Positions 17,108 through 25,835 of a DNA stretch of 36,714 nt are shown in pieces (the stretch's first letter is position 1; each line of letters opens with the position of its first letter). The stretch spans positions 1 to 36,714 of the forward strand of contig CALJSV010000128.1 of the NCBI GenBank assembly GCA_937976095.1. The letters are read 5' to 3'. Below the pieces are notes generated by a model that worked only from the letters and a program-made list of their open reading frames with translations, was not told the DNA's origin and did not search any database. The DNA is from an uncultured Clostridia bacterium. Lineage in GTDB: Bacteria; Bacillota; Clostridia; Lutisporales; Lutisporaceae. Made by a program: the position numbers and the translations under genes.

Positions 17108-18130
17108 TCACTGCCTTATGTATTTTTCAATGCTCCTAAACCATCTACTGATCCTTGTATTGTTGGTTTTATAGAATTTTACCTGCGCTTCTTTTTCTTC
17201 TATCAGTATTCCCGCATCCTTCATCAGGTTCAGGTGATGTGATACAGTAGCATTGTTAAGCTTTAATATATCAGCAAGCTCCTTTCCGTATAGCTTGTTT
17301 TTCGAAAGAAGCTTCAATATACTTAGCCTGTTTTTATCCCCGATAGTTTTAAGAAAATCCAGCATATCTGCTTCACTTGTAAAGCCGTCAAAGGTATTTT
17401 GCACATTAATAATCATAATCAGTGTCTCGGAATTAAAGAATCGTGTATGATAGCGCCCTATGTAGCTTGAGGGTACGAAGTAGTACTTATTATATATTGA
17501 AACCCTTGCAAAGGTTTTGTTCATCAGCTTCTGACAAAGCTCCAGAGGTTTTGAATCCTTTAGCTGCTGCCTGATATCCTCCGCAATAGCGTTATGCTTT
17601 AAAAAAACAGCATCAAGCCGTGCTTCAAAGCCCACCTGCCTTATAAGCTCAATGGCATTAAAAAACTCCTCCAGAAATACGGGTGTATCTGTGACAATTA
17701 ACCTTGCCACATCCACATCATAAACATGCCCTTTCAGGCCGTTTTCCCAGTAAAATCGAAGTCTTTCATGGTCTTCCCTTATACTTTGAATCTGCTGTCT
17801 ATTGATTTCTTCACCGAAAAAATAATAAAGAAAATCAACTTCATCCAAGGCTTTGATCTTTCTTAGAAGCTCATCTATATCATCAAGTATACGAAAAAGC
17901 ATAACGAATTCCAGAAACTCCACACCGTTGTTTCTTAGAGCTTTAAGACAGTCTACAAAACTGCCCTTCAGCTTTATTTTATGCTGCATATCTCTGTACA
18001 GCTCATCATCAATATCCTCTCCAAGCTCTTTATCCACAAGCAGCCTTAAGATAGAAAACAGCTCTATTGTCGCAGAGTTGGAAACAACCACTTTAGGCTC
18101 TTTACTTTTTTCCCTGGTTTCCATTGGCAT
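17108..18130 (-). CDS. ArsR-type winged-helix regulator with large N-terminal domain
   Basis: 340 residues from the ATG at 18130, which has AGGAGG 7 nt upstream; a GTG two codons earlier is almost touching that site. The N-terminal helical domain (about 1-245) is not one I can name and is probably a ligand or protein sensor. The C-terminal winged helix (about 250-335) is ArsR-like: IGDKNRLSILKLLSKNKLYG and ELADILKLNNATVSHHLNLM, with the recognition helix in the latter. There is no ArsR-type metal Cys pair in the helix. It precedes the ABC exporter operon on the same strand and is the natural candidate for its regulator, though the two are separated by a terminator. Confidence 0.85.
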   Translation of the reverse strand: MPMETREKSKEPKVVVSNSATIELFSILRLLVDKELGEDIDDELYRDMQHKIKLKGSFVDCLKALRNNGVEFLEFVMLFRILDDIDELLRKIKALDEVDFLYYFFGEEINRQQIQSIREDHERLRFYWENGLKGHVYDVDVARLIVTDTPVFLEEFFNAIELIRQVGFEARLDAVFLKHNAIAEDIRQQLKDSKPLELCQKLMNKTFARVSIYNKYYFVPSSYIGRYHTRFFNSETLIMIINVQNTFDGFTSEADMLDFLKTIGDKNRLSILKLLSKNKLYGKELADILKLNNATVSHHLNLMKDAGILIEEKEAQVKFYKTNNTRISRWFRSIEKYIRQ

Positions 18131-18160
18131 ACCCACACCTCCTGTAAAGTGTTCCTACCC

Positions 18161-18934
18161 TTATAGTATACCAAATAATCTTTTACCGTTTTCAAGAGTT
18201 TTTTGTGCGACCTCTTCCACCGTTATTCCCTTTAGCTCTGCTATCTTTTCTGCTACATATCTAACATAGCCCGGATAGTTCCTTTTGCCCCTATAGGGCA
18301 CAGGAGTAAGATATGGACTGTCAGTTTCTATTAGCAGCATATCCAAGGGAACCTCCTTTACTACCTCTACTGTTTTTACAGCATTTTTAAATGTAACTGG
18401 GCCGCTTATGGATATATACAATCCCATTTTTAGGCATTCTCTTGCCATTTCTACGCTTCCTGAGAAGCTGTGCAGTACTCCGCCGACTTCATTTATCCTT
18501 GTCTTTTTGAAAATATCCATTACATCTCCATGGGAGTCTCTGTCATGGACTATAACCGGAAGCTTAAGCTGTCTTGCAAGGTCGATCTGCTCTATAAATC
18601 TTTTCTTCTGTATATCCCTTGGCGAAAAATCATAATAGTAGTCCAAGCCTATTTCGCCTATTGCCTTTACCTTCGGGTTGGAGGTCAGCTCCCCTATAAT
18701 ATCTATGGAAGTATCATCCATAGTAGCCGCATCATGAGGGTGCACTCCAACAGATGCATATATAAGCTCATACTCCTTCGCCAGGCTTACTGACTTTAGA
18801 GAGGTTTCAATATTGCTGCCGGCATTGAGGATAAGGCTTACCCCATCCTCAATGCACTGGCTTATCATACTGTCTCTATCTTCATCAAACCTGCCATCAT
18901 CCAGATGAGCATGTGTATCAAATAATTTCATCAT
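18161..18934 (-). CDS. tatD: TatD family metal-dependent DNase/hydrolase
   Basis: 257 residues, full length. Metal ligands are visible in order: FDTHAHLD near the N-terminus, GEIGLDYYYD, VHDRDSHGD, GVLHSFSGS and ETDSPYLTP. TatD proteins act as 3'-5' exonucleases in DNA repair or decay; some may have other hydrolase substrates. In Firmicutes this gene usually follows metG directly, as here, and is usually followed by yabE; here the ABC/ArsR/DUF4349 block intervenes. The ATG has only a weak ribosome site (AAAAAAGGATTG). Confidence 0.93.
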   Translation of the reverse strand: MMKLFDTHAHLDDGRFDEDRDSMISQCIEDGVSLILNAGSNIETSLKSVSLAKEYELIYASVGVHPHDAATMDDTSIDIIGELTSNPKVKAIGEIGLDYYYDFSPRDIQKKRFIEQIDLARQLKLPVIVHDRDSHGDVMDIFKKTRINEVGGVLHSFSGSVEMARECLKMGLYISISGPVTFKNAVKTVEVVKEVPLDMLLIETDSPYLTPVPYRGKRNYPGYVRYVAEKIAELKGITVEEVAQKTLENGKRLFGIL

Positions 18935-18949
18935 ATCAATCCTTTTTTG

Positions 18950-19018
18950 AGCTGCCAGCTATCAGCTTCGAAGCCTTTACCCAAACCCCAGCAGCCAGAA
19001 GCTAGTAGCCAGCAGCCA
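18950..19018. repeat. Low-complexity agc/cag-type repeat between tatD and metG
   Basis: The 88-nt gap is unusually GC-rich for this genome. It holds two copies of ccagcagcca (18988-18997 and 19009-19018), a perfect 10-bp palindrome gcttcgaagc (18965-18974) and related agctgccagct/agctagtagcc blocks. This looks like a small repetitive extragenic element, not a gene. No T-tract terminator for metG stands out. Confidence 0.55.
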
Positions 19019-19022
19019 ATAT

Positions 19023-21014
19023 TTAACTTACTGTAGAGCCCGACTTTATTTCTGTCATTGGAGTTACGAGAGTCAGCTCATCTCCATTTGAAGCTGCCAA
19101 AATCATGCCGTTGGACTCTATGCCTCTTAGCTTAACCGGCTTTAGATTTGCAACCAGCACCACGTGCTTTCCTATGAGGTCTTCCGGCTTGTAGGTCTTA
19201 GCTATTCCTGATACTACCTGCCTTTTTTCTTCTCCAACCTCAAGCTGGAGCTTTAGAAGCTTATCTGAGCCTTCTACCTTTTCGGCCTCAAGAACCTTAG
19301 CAATCTTTAGCTCAACCTTAGCGAAGTCATCTATAGTTATAAATTCAGGCTTTGTCTCTACTTTCTCAGCCTTTTTCTCTTCCTTTTTAGCTTCCTTCTT
19401 TTCCTGCTTTTCTTCCTTTATCGGCTCAGCTGCAGATGCTTCCTCTTTGTCTTCACTTATCTCAGCCAGCTTCTTCTCTTCGTCTATTCTTGCAAAGAGC
19501 GGCTTTGCTTCATTTACTGTTAAGCCTACTACTGTACCATCAAAGGACTTGAGGCTTTCCCACTCTGTATTTTGAGCGTTAAGCTGCTTTTGTATCTCTA
19601 GTGCTGTATCTGGGATAAATGGAGCCAGCAGTATTGAAGCTATTCTAATGCACTCCAGTAAGTTGTATAGAACAGTTGCAAGTCTTTCCTTGCCAGCTTC
19701 GTCCTTAGCCAATATCCATGGAGTAGTTTCATCTATATATTTATTGCTTCTTCTTAGTAATATAAATATCTCATCCAGTGCTTCGGCTATTTTGTACTCC
19801 TCCATTTTAGCCTCTACCTTGCCGGAAGTCTCTAATGCGAGGGCTATTAGCTCATCATCCAATGCATCCTTAACATTTGGAGCAGGTATAACTCCATCAA
19901 AGTATTTCTTCACCATTGTAATTGTTCTGTTTACAAGGTTCCCTAGGTTGTTTGCCAGGTCACTGTTTATTTTTCCTATCATATGCTCATAGGTAAGGTT
20001 TCCATCCTGTGCAAAAGGCATTTCGTTTAGTAGGTAGTATCTTACAGGATCAAGTCCAAAATACCTCACAAGATCCTCAGCATATATCACATTGCCCTTT
20101 GATTTGGACATTTTATCCTTGCCAGTCAGGAGCCATGGATGACCGTATACCTGCTTTGGAAGCTCTACATCTAGAGCCATCAGTATTATTGGCCAGTAAA
20201 TAGTATGGAATCTTACTATATCCTTTCCTATTACATGTACATCAGCCGGCCAGTAGCGCTTAAATAGCTCTCCACTTTCTCCATCAGGATTGTAGCCCAG
20301 TGCTGTAATATAGTTGGAAAGGGCATCTATCCATACGTATACTACGTGTCTTTCATCAAAGCTTACAGGCACCCCCCAGTTGAAGGAGGTTCTTGATACA
20401 CAAAGATCCTGCAGACCCGGCTTTATAAAGTTATTGACCATCTCGTTCTTTCTGGATTCAGGCCAGAAGAAGTCTGGGTTTTCCTCGACAAATTTCATTA
20501 GTCTATCAGCGTATTTAGAAAGCTTGAAGAAATAAGCTTCCTCGCTAGCCTTCTTTACCTCGCGTCCACAGTCAGGACACTTGTCATCCACAAGCTGGGA
20601 CTCTGTGTAGAAGGATTCGCAAGGTGTGCAGTACAGGCCTTCATAGGAGCTCTTATAAATATCTCCCTGCTCATAAAGCTTCTTAAAGATCTTTTGTACT
20701 GTTTCCTTGTGCTCCTTGTCTGTTGTCCTTATGAACTTGTCATAGCTTATGTTCATAAAGTCCCATATCCTTCTTATTTCCTTTGCTATGATGTCCACGT
20801 GTTCCTGTGGCTTCAGGCCATCGCTTTCTGCCTGCTCCTGTATCTTTTGCCCATGCTCGTCTGTGCCTGTAAGAAAGAACACATCATAGCCCTTCATCCT
20901 CTTGTACCTTGCAATAGCATCGGATAGTACCGCCTCATAGGTATTCCCTATATGTGGAACCTTCGATGTATATGCAATAGCAGTTGTAATGTAAAACTTT
21001 TTCTTATCCATCAT
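19023..21014 (-). CDS. metG: Methionyl-tRNA synthetase with C-terminal tRNA-binding domain
   Basis: 663 residues. The class I catalytic core has HIGN (21-24) and KMSKS (301-305), with a zinc knuckle CTPC (129-132) and CPDC (146-149) in the connective domain. An anticodon-binding helical domain follows, then a Lys/Glu-rich flexible linker (about 515-560), then an EMAP-II/Trbp111-like tRNA-binding domain (about 562-663) that aids dimerisation and tRNA capture. Two adjacent ATG codons are possible starts, both close to AAGGAGG. Expression is under a T-box leader that reads tRNA-Met charging. Confidence 0.97.
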   Translation of the reverse strand: MMDKKKFYITTAIAYTSKVPHIGNTYEAVLSDAIARYKRMKGYDVFFLTGTDEHGQKIQEQAESDGLKPQEHVDIIAKEIRRIWDFMNISYDKFIRTTDKEHKETVQKIFKKLYEQGDIYKSSYEGLYCTPCESFYTESQLVDDKCPDCGREVKKASEEAYFFKLSKYADRLMKFVEENPDFFWPESRKNEMVNNFIKPGLQDLCVSRTSFNWGVPVSFDERHVVYVWIDALSNYITALGYNPDGESGELFKRYWPADVHVIGKDIVRFHTIYWPIILMALDVELPKQVYGHPWLLTGKDKMSKSKGNVIYAEDLVRYFGLDPVRYYLLNEMPFAQDGNLTYEHMIGKINSDLANNLGNLVNRTITMVKKYFDGVIPAPNVKDALDDELIALALETSGKVEAKMEEYKIAEALDEIFILLRRSNKYIDETTPWILAKDEAGKERLATVLYNLLECIRIASILLAPFIPDTALEIQKQLNAQNTEWESLKSFDGTVVGLTVNEAKPLFARIDEEKKLAEISEDKEEASAAEPIKEEKQEKKEAKKEEKKAEKVETKPEFITIDDFAKVELKIAKVLEAEKVEGSDKLLKLQLEVGEEKRQVVSGIAKTYKPEDLIGKHVVLVANLKPVKLRGIESNGMILAASNGDELTLVTPMTEIKSGSTVS

Positions 21015-21035
21015 TTTCCCTCCTTAAATATTCAA

Positions 21036-21312
21036 AAATAAAGACCCTCATCCCATAAAGGGACGAGAGCCGCTCGTGTTACCACCCTAGTTTATCTCTG
21101 CCTCACGACAGAAAACTCCATAAGTACCATCTAGTACTGTGCCTTTTAACGGTAGCCTTCCGGTAAATGCTTGGCGCAAATGAAACGCTTCGCACATACA
21201 GTTCAGGAGCCATGTTCAGCATCTTCAGTGCCCCGGCTTTCACCACAGATCATACGATCCACGCCGTCTCTCTTTGCCACATCCGCCGCTTACTCTTTCC
21301 CTCATCACTTTT
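21036..21312 (-). ncRNA. T-box leader of metG (tRNA-Met responsive)
   Basis: The leader fills the gap between argH and metG. The antiterminator T-box element AGGGTGGTAACACG is at 21088-21075 on the minus strand (the consensus has GGTACCGCG in its second half). The terminator follows: a 10-bp stem (21045-21054 with 21060-21069) and TCTTTATTTTT. Stem I carries GTGAAAGCCGG and two ATG triplets (21222-21220 and 21213-21211) at the expected specifier position, consistent with methionine. Uncharged tRNA-Met should stabilise the antiterminator. The 5' boundary is approximate. Confidence 0.9.
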
Positions 21313-21315
21313 TTA

Positions 21316-21341
21316 TATTTTTCACCTATATGTGAAAAATA
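21316..21341. repeat. AT-rich inverted repeat between argH and the metG leader
   Basis: Eleven-base arms (ATATTTTTCAC and its complement) with a 6-nt loop lie about 12 nt past the argH stop. It may end the argGH transcript. On that strand the stem is followed by A rather than T residues, so termination would be weak. Confidence 0.5.
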
Positions 21342-21352
21342 TACAATAAAGT

Positions 21353-22729
21353 TTAGAGTGTGTCAATATAAGCTTTTGCTTTTTTTATAGCTTCTGCAAC
21401 TATTTTTTGCGAGGGACCTCCCACTATGCTTTTTCTTTTAACACAGCTGCTTAACTCTATATAGTCATAAATGTCTGCTTCTATACCTCCGAAAAAAATA
21501 TGAAATTCCTCTATGCTTAAGTCCTCTAGAGCCTTACGCTGCTTTATGCAGTAGCCCACCATGCTTCCTACCGCTGCATGAGCATCCCTAAAGGCGACGC
21601 CTTTATTTACAAGATAGTCTGCAATATCTGTGGCATTGAGAAAACCATCCTTCAAGGATTTTTTGATGCCTTCATCCTTAAAACGCATTGTAGAAAGCAT
21701 CGGTGCAAATACCTTAAGGCATGCAATTACGGTATCAGCAGCATCAAATACTGCCTCCTTGTCCTCCTGCATATCCTTGTTGTATGCCAGGGGCAATGCC
21801 TTCATAATAGTAAGGAGTGTAATAAGATCTCCATATACTCTTCCGGTCTTTCCTCGTATAAGCTCTGCTACATCAGGGTTTTTCTTTTGGGGCATGATGC
21901 TGCTGCCTGTGCTATAGGCATCATCCATTTCTATAAAGCCGAATTCACTGCTGTTCCATATAATTATTTCCTCACAAAACCTGCTGAGATGCATCATAAG
22001 TATAGAGCAGCAGCTTGCAAATTCTATTGCAAAGTCGCGATCTGATACAGCGTCTATAGAGTTTGCAGCTATGTCTGCAAAGCCAAGCTCGTCTGCAACC
22101 ATGTATCTGTCGAGAGGATATGAGGTTCCAGCCAATGCGCAGCTTCCTAAGGGCATAATGTCTACTCTTTTTAGGCAGTCCTTAAACCTTTCCATATCCC
22201 TTTTGAACATTTCAAAGTATGCCATAAAATGATGTGAAAGGGTTATAGGCTGCGCCTTCTGCAAATGTGTATAGCCTGGAAATATTGTGGATATGTTTTC
22301 TTCTGCTTTGTTGATTATGGTTTTTTCAAGGTCAATTAGCAAGGTAATTACCTGCTGTATAGTATCCTTTGTATACATCCTGAAATCCAGCGCTACCTGG
22401 TCATTTCTGCTTCTTGCAGTATGCAGCTTCTTACCTATGTCTCCTATTTTTGCTATCAGCAGCCTCTCGATATTCATGTGGATATCTTCATCTTCTATTG
22501 TGAATTCCACCTTGCCTGCTTCTATATCATTCAGTATTTCCAAAAGTCCGGCTATGATTATTTCTGCCTCTCCCATATCTACGATACCGCATTTTCCAAG
22601 CATTTTTGCATGTGCTATACTGCCATTTATATCCTGCTTATACATGCGGCTGTCTATAGATATGGATGCATTAAATTCCTCAACTATACGATCTGTACCT
22701 TTTTCAAAGCGGCCTCCCCATAGCTTCAT
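21353..22729 (-). CDS. argH: Argininosuccinate lyase
   Basis: 458 residues, full length. It splits argininosuccinate into arginine and fumarate, the last step of arginine synthesis. Visible motifs are [11 protein letters not shown] at the N-terminus, [10 protein letters not shown] (103-112), [10 protein letters not shown] with the active-site His (152-161) and the fumarase/aspartase signature [12 protein letters not shown] (275-286). The start overlaps the argG stop by 4 nt (ATGA), so the two are translationally coupled. Confidence 0.97.
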   Translation of the reverse strand: MKLWGGRFEKGTDRIVEEFNASISIDSRMYKQDINGSIAHAKMLGKCGIVDMGEAEIIIAGLLEILNDIEAGKVEFTIEDEDIHMNIERLLIAKIGDIGKKLHTARSRNDQVALDFRMYTKDTIQQVITLLIDLEKTIINKAEENISTIFPGYTHLQKAQPITLSHHFMAYFEMFKRDMERFKDCLKRVDIMPLGSCALAGTSYPLDRYMVADELGFADIAANSIDAVSDRDFAIEFASCCSILMMHLSRFCEEIIIWNSSEFGFIEMDDAYSTGSSIMPQKKNPDVAELIRGKTGRVYGDLITLLTIMKALPLAYNKDMQEDKEAVFDAADTVIACLKVFAPMLSTMRFKDEGIKKSLKDGFLNATDIADYLVNKGVAFRDAHAAVGSMVGYCIKQRKALEDLSIEEFHIFFGGIEADIYDYIELSSCVKRKSIVGGPSQKIVAEAIKKAKAYIDTL

Positions 22730-23970
22730 ATAGCCTTTTTCGCTCCCTTTATGAGCTTCACCTTGTTTTTTCTATCTACCATGGCCTTTACCTTGGTTGG
22801 CAGTCCAAAAAGGTTTATAAAGCCTTCTGCGTCCTTTTGATTATATACATCATCCTCCTCAAAGGTTGATAGCTTTTGGTCGTATAGTGAATATGGAGAT
22901 TTCATTGAGGCTATGCTGCAGCTTCCTTTATAAAGCTTCAGCTTCACTGTGCCGGTTACGCTCTGCTGTGTGGTCTCAACAAAGGCGTCAAGGGCTTCCT
23001 TAAGGGCTGTGAACCAGAGCCCATCGTATACCATTTGTGCATACTTTTCTGCAACCATCTGCTTAAAGTGCATGGTCTGTCTGTCTAGGGTCAGGTACTC
23101 CAGCTCCTTGTGTGCAGTATAAAGTATGGTTCCTCCGGGGCACTCGTATACTCCTCTGGACTTCATGCCTACAAGACGGTTTTCTACCATATCTATAACG
23201 CCTATTCCATTTTCCCCGCCAAGCTTATTTAGCTTCTCTAAAAGCTCAAGGGGCTTATATTCAACTCCGTTAAGCTTCTTAGGCACACCATTTTCAAAGT
23301 ACAGCTCCACATAGGTTGGCTTATCAGGAGCTTTCTCCGGTGGTGTAGTCAGCATGTATATACTGGTTGAATGCTCATTCCAAGGGTCTTCCAGATCCCC
23401 ACCCTCGTGGCTGAGATGCCATACGTTTCGATCCATGCTGTAGGGCTTTTCCTTTGTAACGGGTACAGGTATACCCCTTTCAGCAGCATAGTTTATTGCA
23501 TCCTCTCTAGACTTTATATTCCACTCCCTCCACGGAGCTATTATCTTTAGCTCAGGATTTAAGGCCTTTATAGAGACCTCAAATCTTACCTGGTCATTGC
23601 CTTTGCCTGTGCAGCCATGGATTATATATTCTGCACCTTCCTTTTCAGCAATTTCTACCAGCTTTTTGGCTATCAGAGGTCTTGCAAAGGAAGTCCCCAA
23701 TAGGTATTTTCCTTCGTATACTGCTCCAGCCTTCATGGTTGGGATTATATAGTCCTCTACGAATTCTCTCCGTACATCCTCTATATATACTCTCGCTGCG
23801 CCTGTTCTAAGTGCCTTTTCCCTCACATCAACAAGCTCTTCTCCCTGCCCTACATCTACACAGCAAGCAATTACATCAAAATCGTAGTTTTCCTTCAGCC
23901 AAGCAATTATGACCGAAGTGTCCAGTCCGCCCGAATAAGCTAGAACTGCTTTCTTTTTCTGGATAGCCAT
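22726..23970 (-). CDS. argG: Argininosuccinate synthase
   Basis: 414 residues from the ATG at 23970, which has AAGGAG about 9 nt upstream. A 45-codon in-frame upstream extension runs back over the promoter and is rejected. It joins citrulline and aspartate using ATP. The N-type ATP pyrophosphatase loop AYSGGLDTS is at 11-19, followed by the family motifs [17 protein letters not shown] and the [12 protein letters not shown] region. It is the first gene of the argGH operon, with an ArgR-type box over the promoter. Confidence 0.97.
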   Translation of the reverse strand: MAIQKKKAVLAYSGGLDTSVIIAWLKENYDFDVIACCVDVGQGEELVDVREKALRTGAARVYIEDVRREFVEDYIIPTMKAGAVYEGKYLLGTSFARPLIAKKLVEIAEKEGAEYIIHGCTGKGNDQVRFEVSIKALNPELKIIAPWREWNIKSREDAINYAAERGIPVPVTKEKPYSMDRNVWHLSHEGGDLEDPWNEHSTSIYMLTTPPEKAPDKPTYVELYFENGVPKKLNGVEYKPLELLEKLNKLGGENGIGVIDMVENRLVGMKSRGVYECPGGTILYTAHKELEYLTLDRQTMHFKQMVAEKYAQMVYDGLWFTALKEALDAFVETTQQSVTGTVKLKLYKGSCSIASMKSPYSLYDQKLSTFEEDDVYNQKDAEGFINLFGLPTKVKAMVDRKNKVKLIKGAKKAI

Positions 23971-24004
23971 TGTTTTCAACTCCTTCATTTTGGTATATTT
24001 CATT

Positions 24005-24034
24005 ATTATACTTATGTATGTATATTTATGCAAG
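24005..24034 (-). promoter_or_regulatory. argGH promoter overlapped by an ARG box
   Basis: On the minus strand TTGCAT (24033-24028), exactly 17 nt and a perfect TATAAT (24010-24005). Positions 24017-24034 contain TGTATATTTATGCA, which fits the ARG-box core TGNATWWWWATNCA at every fixed base. An ArgR repressor bound here would cover the -35 box and spacer. Confidence 0.75.
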
Positions 24035-24109
24035 TACTTTTTTAAAATATTTTTGTATGCTTGTTTGTTTTTTGTAATTCGACGTGTATGAAATATGTTC
24101 ATCACTGCA

Positions 24110-24130
24110 TTTTCAAGTTTTTATTCATAT
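24110..24130. promoter_or_regulatory. Possible auxiliary ARG half-box
   Basis: The right half TTTTATTCATA fits the ARG consensus perfectly; the left half has three mismatches. A second near-match (24208-24225, core TGCATTTTTATACT) lies further upstream in the same 304-nt gap. Paired distant boxes are known in ArgR control. The rest of the gap is AT-rich with no gene. Confidence 0.35.
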
Positions 24131-24233
24131 GTTTGATTGCGATTGAATATTCTTACTATTCAGTGGTTTTAGTTATAATTTGTTATTATGCATAATAATT
24201 TGTTTCTTCTGCATTTTTATACTATATGCGCAT

Positions 24234-24262
24234 AAAAAAGCCGCTTAGAAAACCTAAGCGAC
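24234..24262 (-). terminator. Intrinsic terminator of spmAB
   Basis: On the minus strand a 9-bp stem GTCGCTTAG/CTAAGCGGC (one wobble) with a 5-nt loop runs into six T residues, 12 nt past the spmB stop. Confidence 0.9.
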
Positions 24263-24274
24263 ATTCGATAACAA

Positions 24275-24787
24275 TCAAACCTTAAAAATCATTTTGCAAA
24301 TAATAACCGCCGCAACCACCCCGGCAATTTCTGCTATAAGCGCTGCAGCTAAAGTGTGTCTTATATTTTTTATTCCTATTGAACCAAAGTACACTGTAAT
24401 AGTGTAGAAAATAGTCTCTGTACTGCTCATTATGGTGCAGGCAATTATGCCGGTAAGGCTATCGGGCCCTACTCTCTTGAGTATATCCGCAAGTACTCCA
24501 AGAGCACCGCTCCCGGATAGGGGCTTCATAATGACAAGAGGCATTACCTCCTGCGGTATTCCGACAGCATTGGAGATTGGACTTAAAAGCATCAGGAGAA
24601 AATCAAGCCCCCCTGATCGTCTCAACATCCCAACCGCTATAAGCATGGCAGCTATGTATGGAAATATCCTATATGTAATTATTAGTCCTTCTTTAGCCCC
24701 CTCTATAAAGGCTTCATAAACCTTTACACCCTTCATATGTCCGTATGTAAGGATAACTACAATTATAACTGGTATTATGTAGCTCAT
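24275..24787 (-). CDS. spmB: Spore maturation protein B
   Basis: 170 residues from the ATG at 24787, which overlaps the spmA stop by 4 nt. A longer in-frame reading into spmA (to 24976) is rejected because the family begins at MSYIIPVIIV. It is a membrane protein with a nucleoside-recognition (gate) domain and the stretch PLVIMKPLSGSGALG, plus SSTETIFYT. SpmA and SpmB are needed in Bacillus and Clostridium for spore-core dehydration and heat resistance. The pair shows that this organism forms, or recently formed, endospores. Confidence 0.95.
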   Translation of the reverse strand: MSYIIPVIIVVILTYGHMKGVKVYEAFIEGAKEGLIITYRIFPYIAAMLIAVGMLRRSGGLDFLLMLLSPISNAVGIPQEVMPLVIMKPLSGSGALGVLADILKRVGPDSLTGIIACTIMSSTETIFYTITVYFGSIGIKNIRHTLAAALIAEIAGVVAAVIICKMIFKV

Positions 24788-25371
24788 CTGCCACCTCCCG
24801 AGGTTTTCTCCAACAGCTTGCAGGCTATTACACCTGTGGTCAGAGCTATGGAGGAGGTTAGTATGGCAGGGAGTATGATGATCCCCGGGTTGGTAGAGCC
24901 CATAGATGAGCGCAGGGACATTACTGTGGCAGGTATAAACTGTATGGGCGCTGCGTTTACAACTAAAAACATACACATGGCATTAGTCGCCATTTCCTTT
25001 TTATGGTTAAGAGTCTGCAGCTCCTGCATAGCCTTGAGTCCCATAGGGGTTGCTGCATTGCCAAGCCCCAGCATGTTGGAGGTTATATTCATAACCATTG
25101 CACCCATAGCATTTCCTCTGGACGGTACATCTCTAAATATCAGCTTCATTACTGGTCTTATAAGCCTTGATATATTATCTACCAGCCCTGATTTTTCAGC
25201 TACTTTAAGTATCCCGCACCACAGCACCATGCCGCCTATAAGGCCTATGGCAAGGTCGACAGATGTGCTGAGGGATGAGAATATTTCTTCGGAGAGCAGC
25301 TCCAATTTACCTGCCGTTATGGCGAAGATTACAGCTATAAGTATCATAAAGAACCATATTTTGTTTATCAT
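24784..25371 (-). CDS. spmA: Spore maturation protein A
   Basis: 195 residues from the ATG at 25371 (MINKIWFFM), matching where family members begin; a TTG five codons earlier lies inside a hairpin. About five membrane segments with a nucleoside-recognition domain: GGMVLWCGILKVAEKSGL, RGNAMGAMVMNITSNMLGLGNAATPMGLKAM. It works with SpmB in spore-core dehydration. The only ribosome-site-like sequence, GGGGG, is in the 3' arm of a terminator-like hairpin that ends immediately before the ATG. Confidence 0.95.
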   Translation of the reverse strand: MINKIWFFMILIAVIFAITAGKLELLSEEIFSSLSTSVDLAIGLIGGMVLWCGILKVAEKSGLVDNISRLIRPVMKLIFRDVPSRGNAMGAMVMNITSNMLGLGNAATPMGLKAMQELQTLNHKKEMATNAMCMFLVVNAAPIQFIPATVMSLRSSMGSTNPGIIILPAILTSSIALTTGVIACKLLEKTSGGGR

Positions 25372-25417
25372 AAAAAGAACCCCCAAAATTGTAGTGGTAA
25401 TACAATTTATGGGGGTT
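25372..25417 (-). terminator. Terminator-like hairpin ending at the spmA start codon
   Basis: On the minus strand a 16-bp stem with a single bulged base (25401-25417 with 25378-25393) and a 7-nt loop is followed by CTTTTT and then directly by the spmA ATG. It lies 58 nt past the stop of the small gene upstream, so it probably terminates that transcript. It also buries the GGGGG that would serve spmA as a ribosome site. Confidence 0.8.
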
Positions 25418-25475
25418 GCTGTAGATTTATAACGCTAAATATGATTATTTTCAATGCGTTATGGTTTTCACTCAA

Positions 25476-25835
25476 CTATGCAGCTGAATCATCCCAGTAT
25501 GCTAAATTCAAAAATAGATTTATAAGCTTAGCTACTTCCTTAAGCTCTTCATCCTTTGTAATCCCGAAGTGTTTTCCAACTATCCCTCTTGATTCAAGTG
25601 TCCATAGAAAAGCTTTAGACTTAGGATATTCACTTTCATTTATAGATAGATAAAACAATGTATCTGAGAGTTTTTGATATAGTAGTGAACATTCTTTTTT
25701 CTGTTCTTCGTATAGCCCTATATCGGTAATAAGCCTTATTGGTTCAGAAATAATATATCTGAAATCTCCTGTTTCATTTACTTTGTCAAATTTGCTAATA
25801 TAATTTTTATAGCTCTCATAAAAAATCCTATACAT
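25476..25835 (-). CDS. Small helical protein, candidate HEPN-like partner of a nucleotidyltransferase
   Basis: 119 residues from the ATG at 25835, which has AAGGAG 7 nt upstream; a 22-codon in-frame extension into the previous gene is rejected. The start overlaps the stop of the nucleotidyltransferase gene by 8 nt, so the two are translationally coupled. I do not recognise a named family. The predicted structure is all-helical, and R83-GIVGK-H89 fits the R-x(4-6)-H pattern of HEPN RNases. Together with its partner this suggests a toxin-antitoxin or defence pair, but the Gly after Arg is unusual for HEPN, so the call is tentative. Confidence 0.6.
   Translation of the reverse strand: MYRIFYESYKNYISKFDKVNETGDFRYIISEPIRLITDIGLYEEQKKECSLLYQKLSDTLFYLSINESEYPKSKAFLWTLESRGIVGKHFGITKDEELKEVAKLINLFLNLAYWDDSAA

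Noticed and set aside
21578-22045. 155-codon plus-strand open frame opposite argH
   Set aside because: It lies wholly inside argH and its translation resembles no protein family; a shadow frame.
23971-24105. 45-codon N-terminal extension of argG
   Set aside because: It covers the predicted promoter and ARG box, is not part of the ArgG family, and the ATG at 23970 has a proper ribosome site.
24788-24976. 63-codon N-terminal extension of spmB
   Set aside because: It overlaps spmA in another frame and does not belong to the SpmB family; the 4-nt ATGA overlap start is the standard arrangement.
24737-25432. 231-codon plus-strand open frame opposite spmAB
   Set aside because: It is antisense to both spmA and spmB, whose protein matches are clear. 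It has no family resemblance of its own and no ribosome site; it arises from codon bias of the minus-strand genes.
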